Assembly (NCBI GenBank): GCA_964508715.1
Contig: CAZDUX010000026.1
Coordinates: 1-34,651, forward strand
Direction of reading: 5' to 3'
Length of the DNA stretch: 34,651 nt
Source of the DNA: JAKALX01 sp964508715
Lineage (GTDB): Bacteria; Chloroflexota; Dehalococcoidia; Tepidiformales; Tepidiformaceae
Every line of letters starts with the position of its first letter. Position 1 is the first letter of the stretch. Shown piece by piece: positions 1-6,661 of this stretch. The position numbers and the translations under genes were made by a program. The notes beneath the pieces are model-generated. The model had not been told where the DNA came from. It saw only the letters and a list, made by a program, of their open reading frames with translations, and made no database searches.

Positions 1-56
1 CCGGCAGCTACGGCGCCGGCACCGAAACCGCGCCTTTCCGCTGGAAGGACAAGTAG
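1..56 (+). CDS. Peptide ABC transporter substrate-binding protein, C-terminal end only
   Basis: Only the last 17 codons and the TAG stop lie in the window (frame begins at base 3). The visible peptide ends GAGTETAPFRWKDK and equals the C-terminus of the complete family-5 substrate-binding lipoprotein ending at 2115. The identity is also at DNA level: bases 1-55 match 2060-2114 without a mismatch and the copies diverge at the third base of the stop codon (TAG here, TAA there). The upstream gene is therefore inferred to be a paralogous solute-binding protein in tandem, duplicated recently or homogenised by gene conversion. The rest of the gene is outside the window, so its full relationship cannot be judged. 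Confidence 0.8.
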   Translation, partial: GSYGAGTETAPFRWKDK

Positions 57-72
57 GAGGAATCACCCTGCC

Positions 73-94
73 GGCGGGGGCATATGCCCCCGCC
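73..94 (+). terminator. 22-bp perfect palindrome after the upstream binding-protein gene
   Basis: Bases 73-94 are a perfect palindrome centred on CATATG, with GGCGGGGG on the left and CCCCCGCC on the right, 17 bases after the stop codon at 54-56. As RNA it would form a very stable GC hairpin. No clear U-tract follows, so it may act as a terminator, an mRNA 3' stabiliser, or both. Confidence 0.5.
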
Positions 95-102
95 GCCTCC
101 CG

Positions 103-174
103 CGCGCAGGGAGCTGAATCCCCTGCGCGTCCTCGAGTTCCTCATTAACTGGGGCCGTGGCGAGCCTTCGCCAC
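103..174. repeat. Two further stem-loops between the binding-protein genes
   Basis: Two separate perfect inverted repeats follow the 73-94 palindrome. The first pairs CGCGCAGGG (103-111) with CCCTGCGCG (121-129) around a 9-base loop. The second pairs GTGGCGA (157-163) with TCGCCAC (168-174) around GCCT. Both lie upstream of the candidate promoter at 212-239, so they probably belong to the 3' end of the preceding transcript. Their function is not established. Confidence 0.5.
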
Positions 175-211
175 ATGCTGTCATACAGCGGCCGAGACTA
201 CCCCTGAGTCA

Positions 212-239
212 TTGACACCTACACCGTTGCGGGTTACAT
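212..239 (+). promoter_or_regulatory. Candidate sigma-A-type promoter of the peptide transporter operon
   Basis: A perfect -35 hexamer TTGACA (212-217) is followed after 16 bases by TTACAT (234-239), a weak -10. Transcription would start near 246 and give a leader of about 90 nt before the GTG at 337. The -35 match is strong; the -10 matches only three of six consensus positions. Confidence 0.5.
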
Positions 240-263
240 CACCCTCAAGGCGATATCGGGAAT

Positions 264-281
264 GGGCGATTCCTATCGCCC
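264..281 (+). promoter_or_regulatory. Stem-loop in the 5' leader of the binding-protein gene
   Basis: GGGCGAT (264-270) pairs perfectly with ATCGCCC (275-281) around the tetraloop TCCT. It lies between the candidate promoter (212-239) and the GTG start at 337, so it would sit in the 5' untranslated leader. It could stabilise the mRNA or have a regulatory role; I recognise no known riboswitch class here. Confidence 0.4.
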
Positions 282-336
282 CGGCCTCTGCCGAATTTCC
301 ACATCAATCGCTCAAATTTGGGGGGAGTCTCTACTC

Positions 337-2115
337 GTGACCGAAAAATACTGGGATAGATACTGGAGCCGCCGGCGCTTCCTTGGCGGTGCTGTCACCG
401 CCAGCGCCGGGGCCGCCGGCCTCGCGCTCGTCGGCTGTGGCGGCGACGATGACGACAAGAAGGGCGACAACGGCAACGTCTCCATCGCCACGCCAACGCC
501 CAACCCGTCGGCCGCAGCATCACCCACCGCCGCCGACCCCTTCGCCAACGCAAAGAGGGGCGGCACCTACAACAGCCTCCTCACCGGCGACCCGCCCACC
601 ATCGACCCCTACGGCAACCTGAGCTTCATCACCAAGGGCGTCGCTGCCTATCCCTATAGCCGGCTCTTCCGCTACGGCACCGGCGTCGGCGTCAAGGTCG
701 CCGACCTCAAGCCCGTCCCCGACCTCGCCCAGTCCGCCGAGCCCAGCCCCGATGGCCTCACCTGGACCGTCAAGATGCGCCCCGGCGTCAAGTTCCACAA
801 CGTCGCCCCTGTCAATGGCCGCGAAGTCGGAACCGACGACCTCAAGTACTCCTGGGGCCGCATGACGGCAAAAACCACCCAGAACGCCAGCCAGGTCGCC
901 TTCGTCGACAAGGTCGAATACCCCGACGCCTCGACCATGAAGTTCACCCTCAAGGCGCCCTACGCCGCCTTCCTCGACGTCCTCGCCGATGCCAACCTCC
1001 TCTGGATCATGCCCAAGGAGGCCGACGGCGGCTTCGATCCCGCAAAGGTCATGATCGGCTCCGGCCCGTGGGTCTTTGATACCTACACCCCGAGCACCAA
1101 GATGACCTTCAAGAAGAACCCCGACTGGCACGTCAAGGGCTTCCCACTCATGGATGGCGTCGACCTCGCCGTTATCCCCGAGTACCCCAACCGCCTCGCC
1201 CAGTTCATGGCCGGCAACCTCGACTACGTCGACTCCACTGCCGACGACCTCGAGAACATCAAGAAGTCCATTCCCCAGGCCCAGATGTATGGCGAAATCA
1301 GCCAGCTCCTGAGCTTCATCGCCTTCGATAGCGACCCCAATTCGCCCTGGAACAAGGACCCCCGCGTCCGCCAGGCCGTCTCCATGTCCCTCGACCGCGA
1401 CGGCCTCACCGACCTCGGCTATAACGTCAAGAAGTTGCTCGCGCTCGGCATCGACGTGAAGTCGCCCTGGAACAACCTCATCCCCGCCGGCATGGTCCGA
1501 CTCTGGCTCGACCCCCAGAGCAAGGAACAGGGCAATAGCGCGAAGTACTTCAAGTACGACCCCGCCGAGGCCAAGAAGCTCCTCGATGCCACCGGCTTCA
1601 AGGACATCTCCGCCACCTACGCCTACGCCGCCAACCGCTACGGCGCCACCTTCAACGCCATCGCCGAAGCCAATATCCAGTTCATCAACGCCATCGGCAT
1701 CAAGACCACGACCGACGTCCAGGACTACTCCTCGAAATACATCACCCAGACCTTCGCCGGTAACTTCAAGGGCATGTTCTTCGGCTACGAAACCCCCTTC
1801 CCCGAGGGTGGCCAGTACCCGATCCGCATGTTCACCGACGACCCACTCAACCACAGCAAGGTGAATGATCCTGAACTGAAGGACCTCGCCATGAAGCAGC
1901 AGGTCGAGATCGACCCCGTCAAGCGCAAGGAGATCTTCTTCGAAATCCAGCGCAAGAACGCCGAGAAGATGTACTACGTCCCCGACCAGGCGGGCGCCGG
2001 CACCACCTGGGCCTCGTACCAGCCCTGGATCAAGAACGCCCTCCAGGTCAACACCGTCCCCGGCAGCTACGGCGCCGGCACCGAAACCGCGCCTTTCCGC
2101 TGGAAGGACAAGTAA
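337..2115 (+). CDS. Peptide/nickel-type ABC transporter substrate-binding lipoprotein (SBP family 5)
   Basis: The 592-aa product is an extracytoplasmic binding protein that would capture oligopeptides or a similar solute and hand it to the permease pair encoded next. I chose the GTG at 337 because GGGGGAG (320-326) lies at Shine-Dalgarno distance and because it places a canonical signal directly at the N-terminus. The twin-arginine motif SRRRFLGG is at residues 11-18, a hydrophobic stretch follows, and the lipobox LVGC puts the lipidated Cys at about residue 34. A Gly/Asp-rich then Pro/Thr/Ala-rich linker precedes the family-5 core (about residue 75 onward: GGTYNSLL, then the DPRVRQAVSMSLDR region typical of DppA/OppA proteins). 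Tat export of a lipoprotein fits a monoderm or atypical envelope. The exact substrate cannot be read from sequence. Its last 55 bases are duplicated at 1-55. Confidence 0.93.
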   Translation: MTEKYWDRYWSRRRFLGGAVTASAGAAGLALVGCGGDDDDKKGDNGNVSIATPTPNPSAAASPTAADPFANAKRGGTYNSLLTGDPPTIDPYGNLSFITKGVAAYPYSRLFRYGTGVGVKVADLKPVPDLAQSAEPSPDGLTWTVKMRPGVKFHNVAPVNGREVGTDDLKYSWGRMTAKTTQNASQVAFVDKVEYPDASTMKFTLKAPYAAFLDVLADANLLWIMPKEADGGFDPAKVMIGSGPWVFDTYTPSTKMTFKKNPDWHVKGFPLMDGVDLAVIPEYPNRLAQFMAGNLDYVDSTADDLENIKKSIPQAQMYGEISQLLSFIAFDSDPNSPWNKDPRVRQAVSMSLDRDGLTDLGYNVKKLLALGIDVKSPWNNLIPAGMVRLWLDPQSKEQGNSAKYFKYDPAEAKKLLDATGFKDISATYAYAANRYGATFNAIAEANIQFINAIGIKTTTDVQDYSSKYITQTFAGNFKGMFFGYETPFPEGGQYPIRMFTDDPLNHSKVNDPELKDLAMKQQVEIDPVKRKEIFFEIQRKNAEKMYYVPDQAGAGTTWASYQPWIKNALQVNTVPGSYGAGTETAPFRWKDK

Positions 2116-2178
2116 ATCACCCTTCCCGTAGACGCGCTGCCTGCGTAGAGTTGGCGGCACGGTCGGGTTCGACACCAC

Positions 2179-2210
2179 GGCCGCCTTTCCCTTCCGGGGG
2201 AAGGGCGGCC
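2179..2210 (+). promoter_or_regulatory. Intercistronic GC-rich stem-loop between binding protein and permease genes
   Basis: GGCCGCC (2179-2185) plus CCTTCC pair with GGAAGG plus GCGGCC (to 2210), leaving a small bulge and a G-rich loop. Hairpins at this place in ABC operons commonly protect the binding-protein mRNA or partly terminate, so that permeases are made in smaller amounts. No U-tract follows directly. The role is inferred from position. Confidence 0.5.
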
Positions 2211-2242
2211 ACCTTCATCTTTCCGGGGGTCATTCACAGCCT

Positions 2243-3196
2243 ATGCAGCGTTATATCATCCGTCGATTACTTCTCATGATTCCTACCCTGCTAGGCGTAA
2301 CCTTTGTCGTCTTTGTACTGGTGCGCTCTGTTCCGGGTAGCGTGGTCGATCTCCTCGGTGGCGACTTTGGCGCGGCGAATCCCGAGACAAAGGCAGCACT
2401 GAAGAAGGAGTTCGGACTCGATCAGAACATCCCCAAACAGTACATCGACTGGATGGGCGATATCGTCCGCTTTGATTTCGGAAAGTCGATCATCAGCGAC
2501 CGCACCGTCTCGAGTGAACTCGAGAACCGGCTCCCGGTAACGCTCGAACTCGGCCTCCTCGCCATCCTCTTCTCCCTCCTCATCGCCATCCCAATCGGGG
2601 TCATGTCGGCCATCCGCCAGGACCGCGTCGTCGACTACGCAGGCAGAAGCCTTGCTATCGGCCTCCTCGCCATTCCCGGGTTCTGGCTGGCCACCATCCT
2701 CATCACCCTCGCCGGCCGCTACTTCACCTGGGGAGTCCCGCCAAAGAGCTATATCGAGTTCACCGAGAACCCGATAGGCAACCTCCGGATGATGGCCGTA
2801 CCAGCCTTCATCCTTGGTGCCGGCCTCTCCGGCGGCGTCATGCGCTTCACTCGCTCCTCCATGCTCGAAGTACTCCGCCAGGACTACATCCGGACAGCAT
2901 GGTCGAAAGGGCTCCGTGAACGCGTCATCGTGGTTCGCCATGCGATGCGCAACGCCCTCATCCCTGTCATCACCGTCGTCGGCCTCCAGCTGCCACTCGT
3001 CGTTGGCGGCTCGGTCATCATCGAGCAGGTGTACTCCATCCCCGGAATGGGCCGGTATTACATCGCCTCGGTGAACCAGCACGACTACCCCGTCATCCAG
3101 GCGATCAATATCCTGGTCGCCTCCGTCGTCGTCTTCACAAATCTCGGGGTCGACTTGCTCTACTCCGTCCTCGACCCGCGGATCAGGTACTCGTAA
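2243..3196 (+). CDS. Peptide ABC transporter permease, DppB/OppB type
   Basis: The 317-aa integral membrane protein begins with the typical MQRYIIRRLLLMIPTLLGVT helix and FVVFVLVRSVPG motif of the DppB family. It has six predicted membrane segments, and the cytoplasmic EAA-type coupling loop (DYIRTAWSKGL ... NALIPVITV, about residues 211-245) that docks on the ATPase subunits. The C-terminal signature IPGMGRYYIASV and the ending LLYSVLDPRIRYS are also characteristic. Length matches the family. It is followed without spacing by the second permease gene. No strong Shine-Dalgarno precedes the ATG. Confidence 0.95.
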   Translation: MQRYIIRRLLLMIPTLLGVTFVVFVLVRSVPGSVVDLLGGDFGAANPETKAALKKEFGLDQNIPKQYIDWMGDIVRFDFGKSIISDRTVSSELENRLPVTLELGLLAILFSLLIAIPIGVMSAIRQDRVVDYAGRSLAIGLLAIPGFWLATILITLAGRYFTWGVPPKSYIEFTENPIGNLRMMAVPAFILGAGLSGGVMRFTRSSMLEVLRQDYIRTAWSKGLRERVIVVRHAMRNALIPVITVVGLQLPLVVGGSVIIEQVYSIPGMGRYYIASVNQHDYPVIQAINILVASVVVFTNLGVDLLYSVLDPRIRYS

Positions 3197-4132
3197 ATGG
3201 CAGCCGACGCTCGCGTCCTCGAACAACAAGCCCTCCGCCCCCAGGTCAGCACCATCCAGCGCTGGCGGCGCAGTGTCACCGACTTCATCCGCCATAAGCC
3301 GCTTGGCACCTTTGGCGCGATCATCGTCATCATCCTCATCGCCATGGCGATCGCTCCGCAGATCTTCGCCCGTGGCTTCGACCCCAACGTCGGCCCCCTG
3401 CGCGACCGCCTGCAGGGACCGTCATGGGAGCACTGGTTCGGCACCGATAACCAGGGCCGCGACCTCTACGCCCGCATCGTTTACGGCGCTCGCACCTCCA
3501 TCATCATCGGCTTCGGCGTCGTCTTCGTGAGTTCCACCATCGCCACCGTCATCGGCGTCACCTCGGGCTACGTTGGCGGCTGGGCCGACACCGTCATCCA
3601 GCGCCTCGTCGATATCGGCATCGCGATGCCCGGCCTCATCTTCATCATCCTCTTCGTCACCTCCGTCAAGCAGGTGCCCGTCACCCACCAGGAGATCCCG
3701 ACGACGATGGCCATCGTCGTCGCCGTCGGCCTCATCATCGCAACGGGGTCATCCCGCGTCATACGAGGCGCATCGATCTCATCCAAACAGAACCAGTACG
3801 TGGAGGCAGCACGAGTCCTCGGCGCGAGCCCCCCTCGCATCGTCTTCCGTCACGTCCTGCCCAACGTCGTACCGGTCATCATCGTCAGCGCATCGATCCA
3901 GATCGGCGGGGCCATCCTCATCGACGCGTCCCTCTCGTTCCTTGGGTACGGCGTCCAACCGCCCACGGCAAGCTGGGGCCGCATGATTACCGATGCACAG
4001 CAGTTCCTGGCGAACTACCCGCATCTCGCCATCTTCCCCGGCCTGGCGATCTTCTTCACGGTCTACAGCTTCAACATGCTGGGCGACGCCCTCCGCGACG
4101 TGATGGATCCCCGCCTTCGCGGCAGCCGCTAG
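3197..4132 (+). CDS. Peptide ABC transporter permease, DppC/OppC type
   Basis: The 311-aa partner permease starts on the base after the dppB-type stop codon. It shows the DppC-type features: a cytoplasmic N-terminus with FIRHKPLGTFGAIIV forming the first helix, the periplasmic-side motif HWFGTDNQGRDLYARIVYGAR (about residues 75-95), and the coupling loop YVEAARVLGASPPRIVFRHVLPN (about 199-221). It ends LGDALRDVMDPRLRG, as usual. With the preceding permease it would form the heterodimeric channel for the lipoprotein at 337-2115. No ATPase genes (DppD/DppF type) follow; a strong terminator does, so the ATPases must be encoded elsewhere. Confidence 0.95.
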   Translation: MAADARVLEQQALRPQVSTIQRWRRSVTDFIRHKPLGTFGAIIVIILIAMAIAPQIFARGFDPNVGPLRDRLQGPSWEHWFGTDNQGRDLYARIVYGARTSIIIGFGVVFVSSTIATVIGVTSGYVGGWADTVIQRLVDIGIAMPGLIFIILFVTSVKQVPVTHQEIPTTMAIVVAVGLIIATGSSRVIRGASISSKQNQYVEAARVLGASPPRIVFRHVLPNVVPVIIVSASIQIGGAILIDASLSFLGYGVQPPTASWGRMITDAQQFLANYPHLAIFPGLAIFFTVYSFNMLGDALRDVMDPRLRGSR

Positions 4133-4154
4133 GACCCAACAGCCAACGAACGAA

Positions 4155-4187
4155 AACAGCCCTTCCACGGAAGGGCTGTTCTTTCTT
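4155..4187 (+). terminator. Rho-independent terminator of the peptide transporter operon
   Basis: AACAGCCCTTCC (4155-4166) and GGAAGGGCTGTT (4169-4180) form a 12-bp perfect stem with a minimal loop, followed by CTTTCTT. It lies 23 bases after the second permease stop codon. Confidence 0.9.
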
Positions 4188-4302
4188 GAGGCGCCCGCAT
4201 ACGAGGATATTCCCGCCGCTCGCGCCATGATTTGTCGCGCTCATGCAGTACATTCTCCGCCCGAGAACACCACTACCCACATGGCACAGGAGGAGAACGC
4301 AT

Positions 4303-4467
4303 ATGACATACGCAGAACGCATCGACAGCCTTCGCCGCCAGTCCGAGGCCGACCTCCACACCCCCACGCCACACAATCGCAGACCCCAGCAGACACCCAT
4401 GCGGACGATCCACCACCGAGCCTTTCGCCGCCGATGGCGCATGCGCCTCCGCACCTGGGTCGCCTGA
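4303..4467 (+). CDS. Small Arg-rich hypothetical protein (54 aa)
   Basis: This short ORF has an excellent Shine-Dalgarno sequence: AGGAGGAG at 4288-4295 ends 7 bases before ATG 4303. The product begins MTYAERIDSLRRQSEADLH and becomes very basic, ending RRRWRMRLRTWVA. It contains many Arg and His residues and no membrane segment or Cys motif. It lies alone between the transporter terminator and the octamer repeat block that starts 12 bases after its stop. I recognise no family. The ribosome-binding site is the main argument that it is real; the rather low-complexity middle (Pro/Thr/His/Gln) argues for caution. Confidence 0.45.
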   Translation: MTYAERIDSLRRQSEADLHTPTPHNRRPQQTPMRTIHHRAFRRRWRMRLRTWVA

Positions 4468-4478
4468 CTTCACATTCT

Positions 4479-4654
4479 CGCCCGCTCACCCTTTCGCCCT
4501 CTCGCCCTTTCGCCCTTTCGCCCTCTCGCCCTCTCGCCCTTTCGCCCTTTCGCCCTCTCGCCCTCTCGCCCTTTCGCCCTCTCGCCCTTTCGCCCTTTCG
4601 CCCTCTCGCCCTCTCGCCCTCTCGCCCTCTCGCCCTCTCGCCCTCTCGCCCTTT
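4479..4654. repeat. Tandem octamer repeat, 22 units of CGCCCTYT (GGGCGARA on the minus strand)
   Basis: From 4495 to 4654 there are exactly 20 uninterrupted 8-bp units, a mix of CGCCCTTT and CGCCCTCT, preceded by two degenerate units (4479-4494). The minus strand therefore reads GGG followed by CGAAA or CGAGA over and over: about 20 G-triplets with 5-base loops, a formal G-quadruplex-forming array. The block ends 5 bases from the stop codon of the minus-strand lipoprotein gene (4660), so it would form the immediate 3' untranslated region of that mRNA. A five-unit relative lies at 14768-14807, also at the end of a minus-strand gene. Confidence 0.95.
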
Positions 4655-4659
4655 CGCCG

Positions 4660-5595
4660 CTACCTCCGGGGCAACGGGTTCGTCAGCGTCGCTTCAGGCT
4701 CGAGGCTCGCATTCGTGAACTGCCCGTTCGCCCCGTGGTACCGGTAGACCTTGCCACCTGCCCCGGCCCGCACCATGAAGCCATCGACGAGCGCCTGGGC
4801 ACACACCTGCCCGGGCTTCACGATCCCCAGGCACCCATCGGGCCACGTGACTTCGCGATACGACAGGATCGAAATATCGTCGATCGTCCCGTTGCCACGC
4901 TTTGCCATGTCCTCGCGGATCGCCTTCTCCACGCTGGCCGCCTCTGCCGCCCCCGCCGGGAGGTCCGCCGGCGGCGAAACCTGCTCGATCCCCGTAAGCC
5001 CCATGCGGTACCACTGCACCGCATCCCTGTCGCGCACGCTCATATGTACGTACGCGTCAGCCGCGTTCGGGTCGGCTGTGGCCGGGAGCACTTCCTCGAT
5101 GACGAGTGATGTTGGGTTCACCTTCGTCCGCAGCGACCAGTCGTGCCGGGCGTAGCGGCTGAGAAGGTCACGAAAATCGATCGCCAGCTCATCCGGCACG
5201 GGTGAACCGTCGCTCGCCTTCGCCGGGTCGACGGGGCCCACCCACTTCGAGCCTACCAGGTGGTAGCGAAGCTCCTTGCCGCCGCCCTCGAAGATGGCGA
5301 TGACACCCGCCCCAAATAGCTCCCGGCAGGCCTTGCCTGGCTCGTTTACACCCATGCAGCCGTCCCACCCGGCGCCTTGCAGGCTCTTCAGTTCCACCTT
5401 GAGCGCATCCAGCTTGAGCTGCTTCGCCGCATCCAGCCGCACCTGCCCGAGTACCGAATCGTTCGCACCATCTTCGGCCCCGCGCACCGGTGTCGCCGAA
5501 ACCGAATTCCCGCCATCGTCATCTCCCGAGCAGCCCACCGCCGCCAGTGTCGCAGCAAGCGCCAGCACCACCAGTACGAACAGTCTCACGCGCAT
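4660..5595 (-). CDS. Lipoprotein with two homologous WxDGCxG domains
   Basis: The 311-aa product starts at ATG 5595, preceded by a G-rich AGGGGGG; an ATG five codons earlier (5610) is possible. Residues 1-22 form a lipoprotein signal (MRVRLFVLVVLALAATLAAVGC). The mature part contains the same unit twice: first LQGAGWDGCMGVNEPGKACRELFG...GGKELRYHLVGSKW, then YREVTWPDGCLGIVKPGQVC...AGGKVYRYHGANGQF. Each unit has Trp-Gly/Pro-Asp-Gly-Cys, a second Cys 10 to 11 residues on, and a C-terminal GGKxxRYH strand, suggesting one disulfide per domain. Proteins with such W-DGC-G...PG..C domains occur in cyanobacteria and Chloroflexota with no assigned function. An acidic linker separates the halves. It is transcribed alone, ending in the octamer repeat. 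Confidence 0.8.
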   Translation of the reverse strand: MRVRLFVLVVLALAATLAAVGCSGDDDGGNSVSATPVRGAEDGANDSVLGQVRLDAAKQLKLDALKVELKSLQGAGWDGCMGVNEPGKACRELFGAGVIAIFEGGGKELRYHLVGSKWVGPVDPAKASDGSPVPDELAIDFRDLLSRYARHDWSLRTKVNPTSLVIEEVLPATADPNAADAYVHMSVRDRDAVQWYRMGLTGIEQVSPPADLPAGAAEAASVEKAIREDMAKRGNGTIDDISILSYREVTWPDGCLGIVKPGQVCAQALVDGFMVRAGAGGKVYRYHGANGQFTNASLEPEATLTNPLPRR

Positions 5596-5750
5596 CGTCC
5601 CCCCTGCCATCGATCATCCATTCTCCCGGCGCCACGAGCGAACCGGCAGTTGCAGCGGCTTTCCCGAAGGTCAACCTGCGCCATGCCGTCCGCGATGCCG
5701 TAACCATCCAATTGCTCGCGGCAAGGCAGGCCCATCGCCGGTGATCTTCG

Positions 5751-6599
5751 TTACCCCAGCATCTCCAGGATCTGCCCCGCCACGAAGCCCGGGTCCTCCA
5801 TCGGCATGAAGTGCGAGTACTGCGGCAGGTAGCGGTCCTCGGCGTTGGGCATGCTCGCCGCCAGCCCCGGCCACGTCGGCGATGAACTCATATCCATCGG
5901 CGAGTCCGCGGTCCGCTGGCGCGCCCGCAACACGCGCACCGGGATCCGCACCTCCTTGATCGCCTCGTGGATAGTGTCGCCCGAACTCCCGGCATATACC
6001 GCCGCCTCGATATTGGGCGGGCAGGCGAGCACGTACCCCTCACCCTGCGCATTCGGCAGCAGCCCGAACTCCACGTAGTCGCGAAGCACTTCGGGGTCCC
6101 AGCTATTGAACGGTGGCCGGCCCGCAAACCGCTCATACATCTCCTCGGGCGATCTCCACTCATTGCGGCGGCGCGCAGCGAAATGCTCCGTCTCCATCCG
6201 CCCCCGGTAGAGGTCGGGCGGCATGATCACCGGGTCGATGAGCAACAGCTTCGAAAACAACTCCGGCGCGAGCGCGGCTGCAAGCGTCACCGCGTAGCCG
6301 CCCTTGGAGTGTCCGGCGCCAAGCGCCCCGCGCAGCCCGATCTGCCGGCCCACCGCCGCCACATCCTCTCCAAACTCCGTCCAGCGGTACGGAGGATCGG
6401 GCTTCTCGCTTCGCCCATGGCCACGCATGTCGATGGCAATGCAGCGCACACCGGGCAGCCGCTCGACAACCTCGTCCCAGCAGCGCGCATGAAAGCCGGT
6501 GGCATGCGCGAGGAACACCGTCGGGCCATCGGCTGGCCACTCGTAGAGTTCGAGGCCAACACCGTTGGCACGGATGCGGGATTCGTTCACGGGACGCAT
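5751..6599 (-). CDS. Alpha/beta hydrolase (complete catalytic features)
   Basis: The 282-aa protein is a standard single-domain alpha/beta hydrolase. It shows the oxyanion-hole HATGF region (about residues 32-36), the IDMRGHGRS strand-loop (57-64), the nucleophile elbow GHSKGG (96-101, Ser98) and a C-terminal His in YSHFMPMEDP (His263). It could be an esterase, lactonase or C-C bond hydrolase; the substrate cannot be assigned. ATG 6599 lacks a Shine-Dalgarno sequence. A GATACT hexamer ends 7 bases upstream, so the mRNA is probably leaderless. It is divergent from the hydrolase/cyclase fusion at 6662, whose own hydrolase domain has lost these catalytic residues. Confidence 0.9.
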   Translation of the reverse strand: MRPVNESRIRANGVGLELYEWPADGPTVFLAHATGFHARCWDEVVERLPGVRCIAIDMRGHGRSEKPDPPYRWTEFGEDVAAVGRQIGLRGALGAGHSKGGYAVTLAAALAPELFSKLLLIDPVIMPPDLYRGRMETEHFAARRRNEWRSPEEMYERFAGRPPFNSWDPEVLRDYVEFGLLPNAQGEGYVLACPPNIEAAVYAGSSGDTIHEAIKEVRIPVRVLRARQRTADSPMDMSSSPTWPGLAASMPNAEDRYLPQYSHFMPMEDPGFVAGQILEMLG

Positions 6600-6606
6600 A
6601 GAACCA

Positions 6607-6655
6607 AGTATCGGCCCAAAGTCTGAGGAATGTCTCGTGTCACCCGGCCTACACT
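6607..6655. promoter_or_regulatory. Divergent promoter pair for two leaderless genes
   Basis: The 62-base gap between the divergent starts holds two -10-like hexamers. On the minus strand GATACT (6607-6612) ends 7 bases before ATG 6599. On the plus strand TACACT (6650-6655) ends exactly 6 bases before GTG 6662. Neither start codon has a Shine-Dalgarno sequence, and both spacings put the transcription start at or next to the start codon. No good -35 is visible for either. Confidence 0.5.
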
Positions 6656-6661
6656 ACGCCC

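Noticed and set aside
520..2178. Long minus-strand ORF (552 codons) opposite the binding-protein gene
   Set aside because: Gly/Val/Asp/Glu-rich antisense translation of a high-GC gene. It has no domain motif, and the plus-strand frame encodes an unmistakable substrate-binding protein.
4479..4654. CRISPR array
   Set aside because: The repeat is contiguous with an 8-bp period and no unique spacers.
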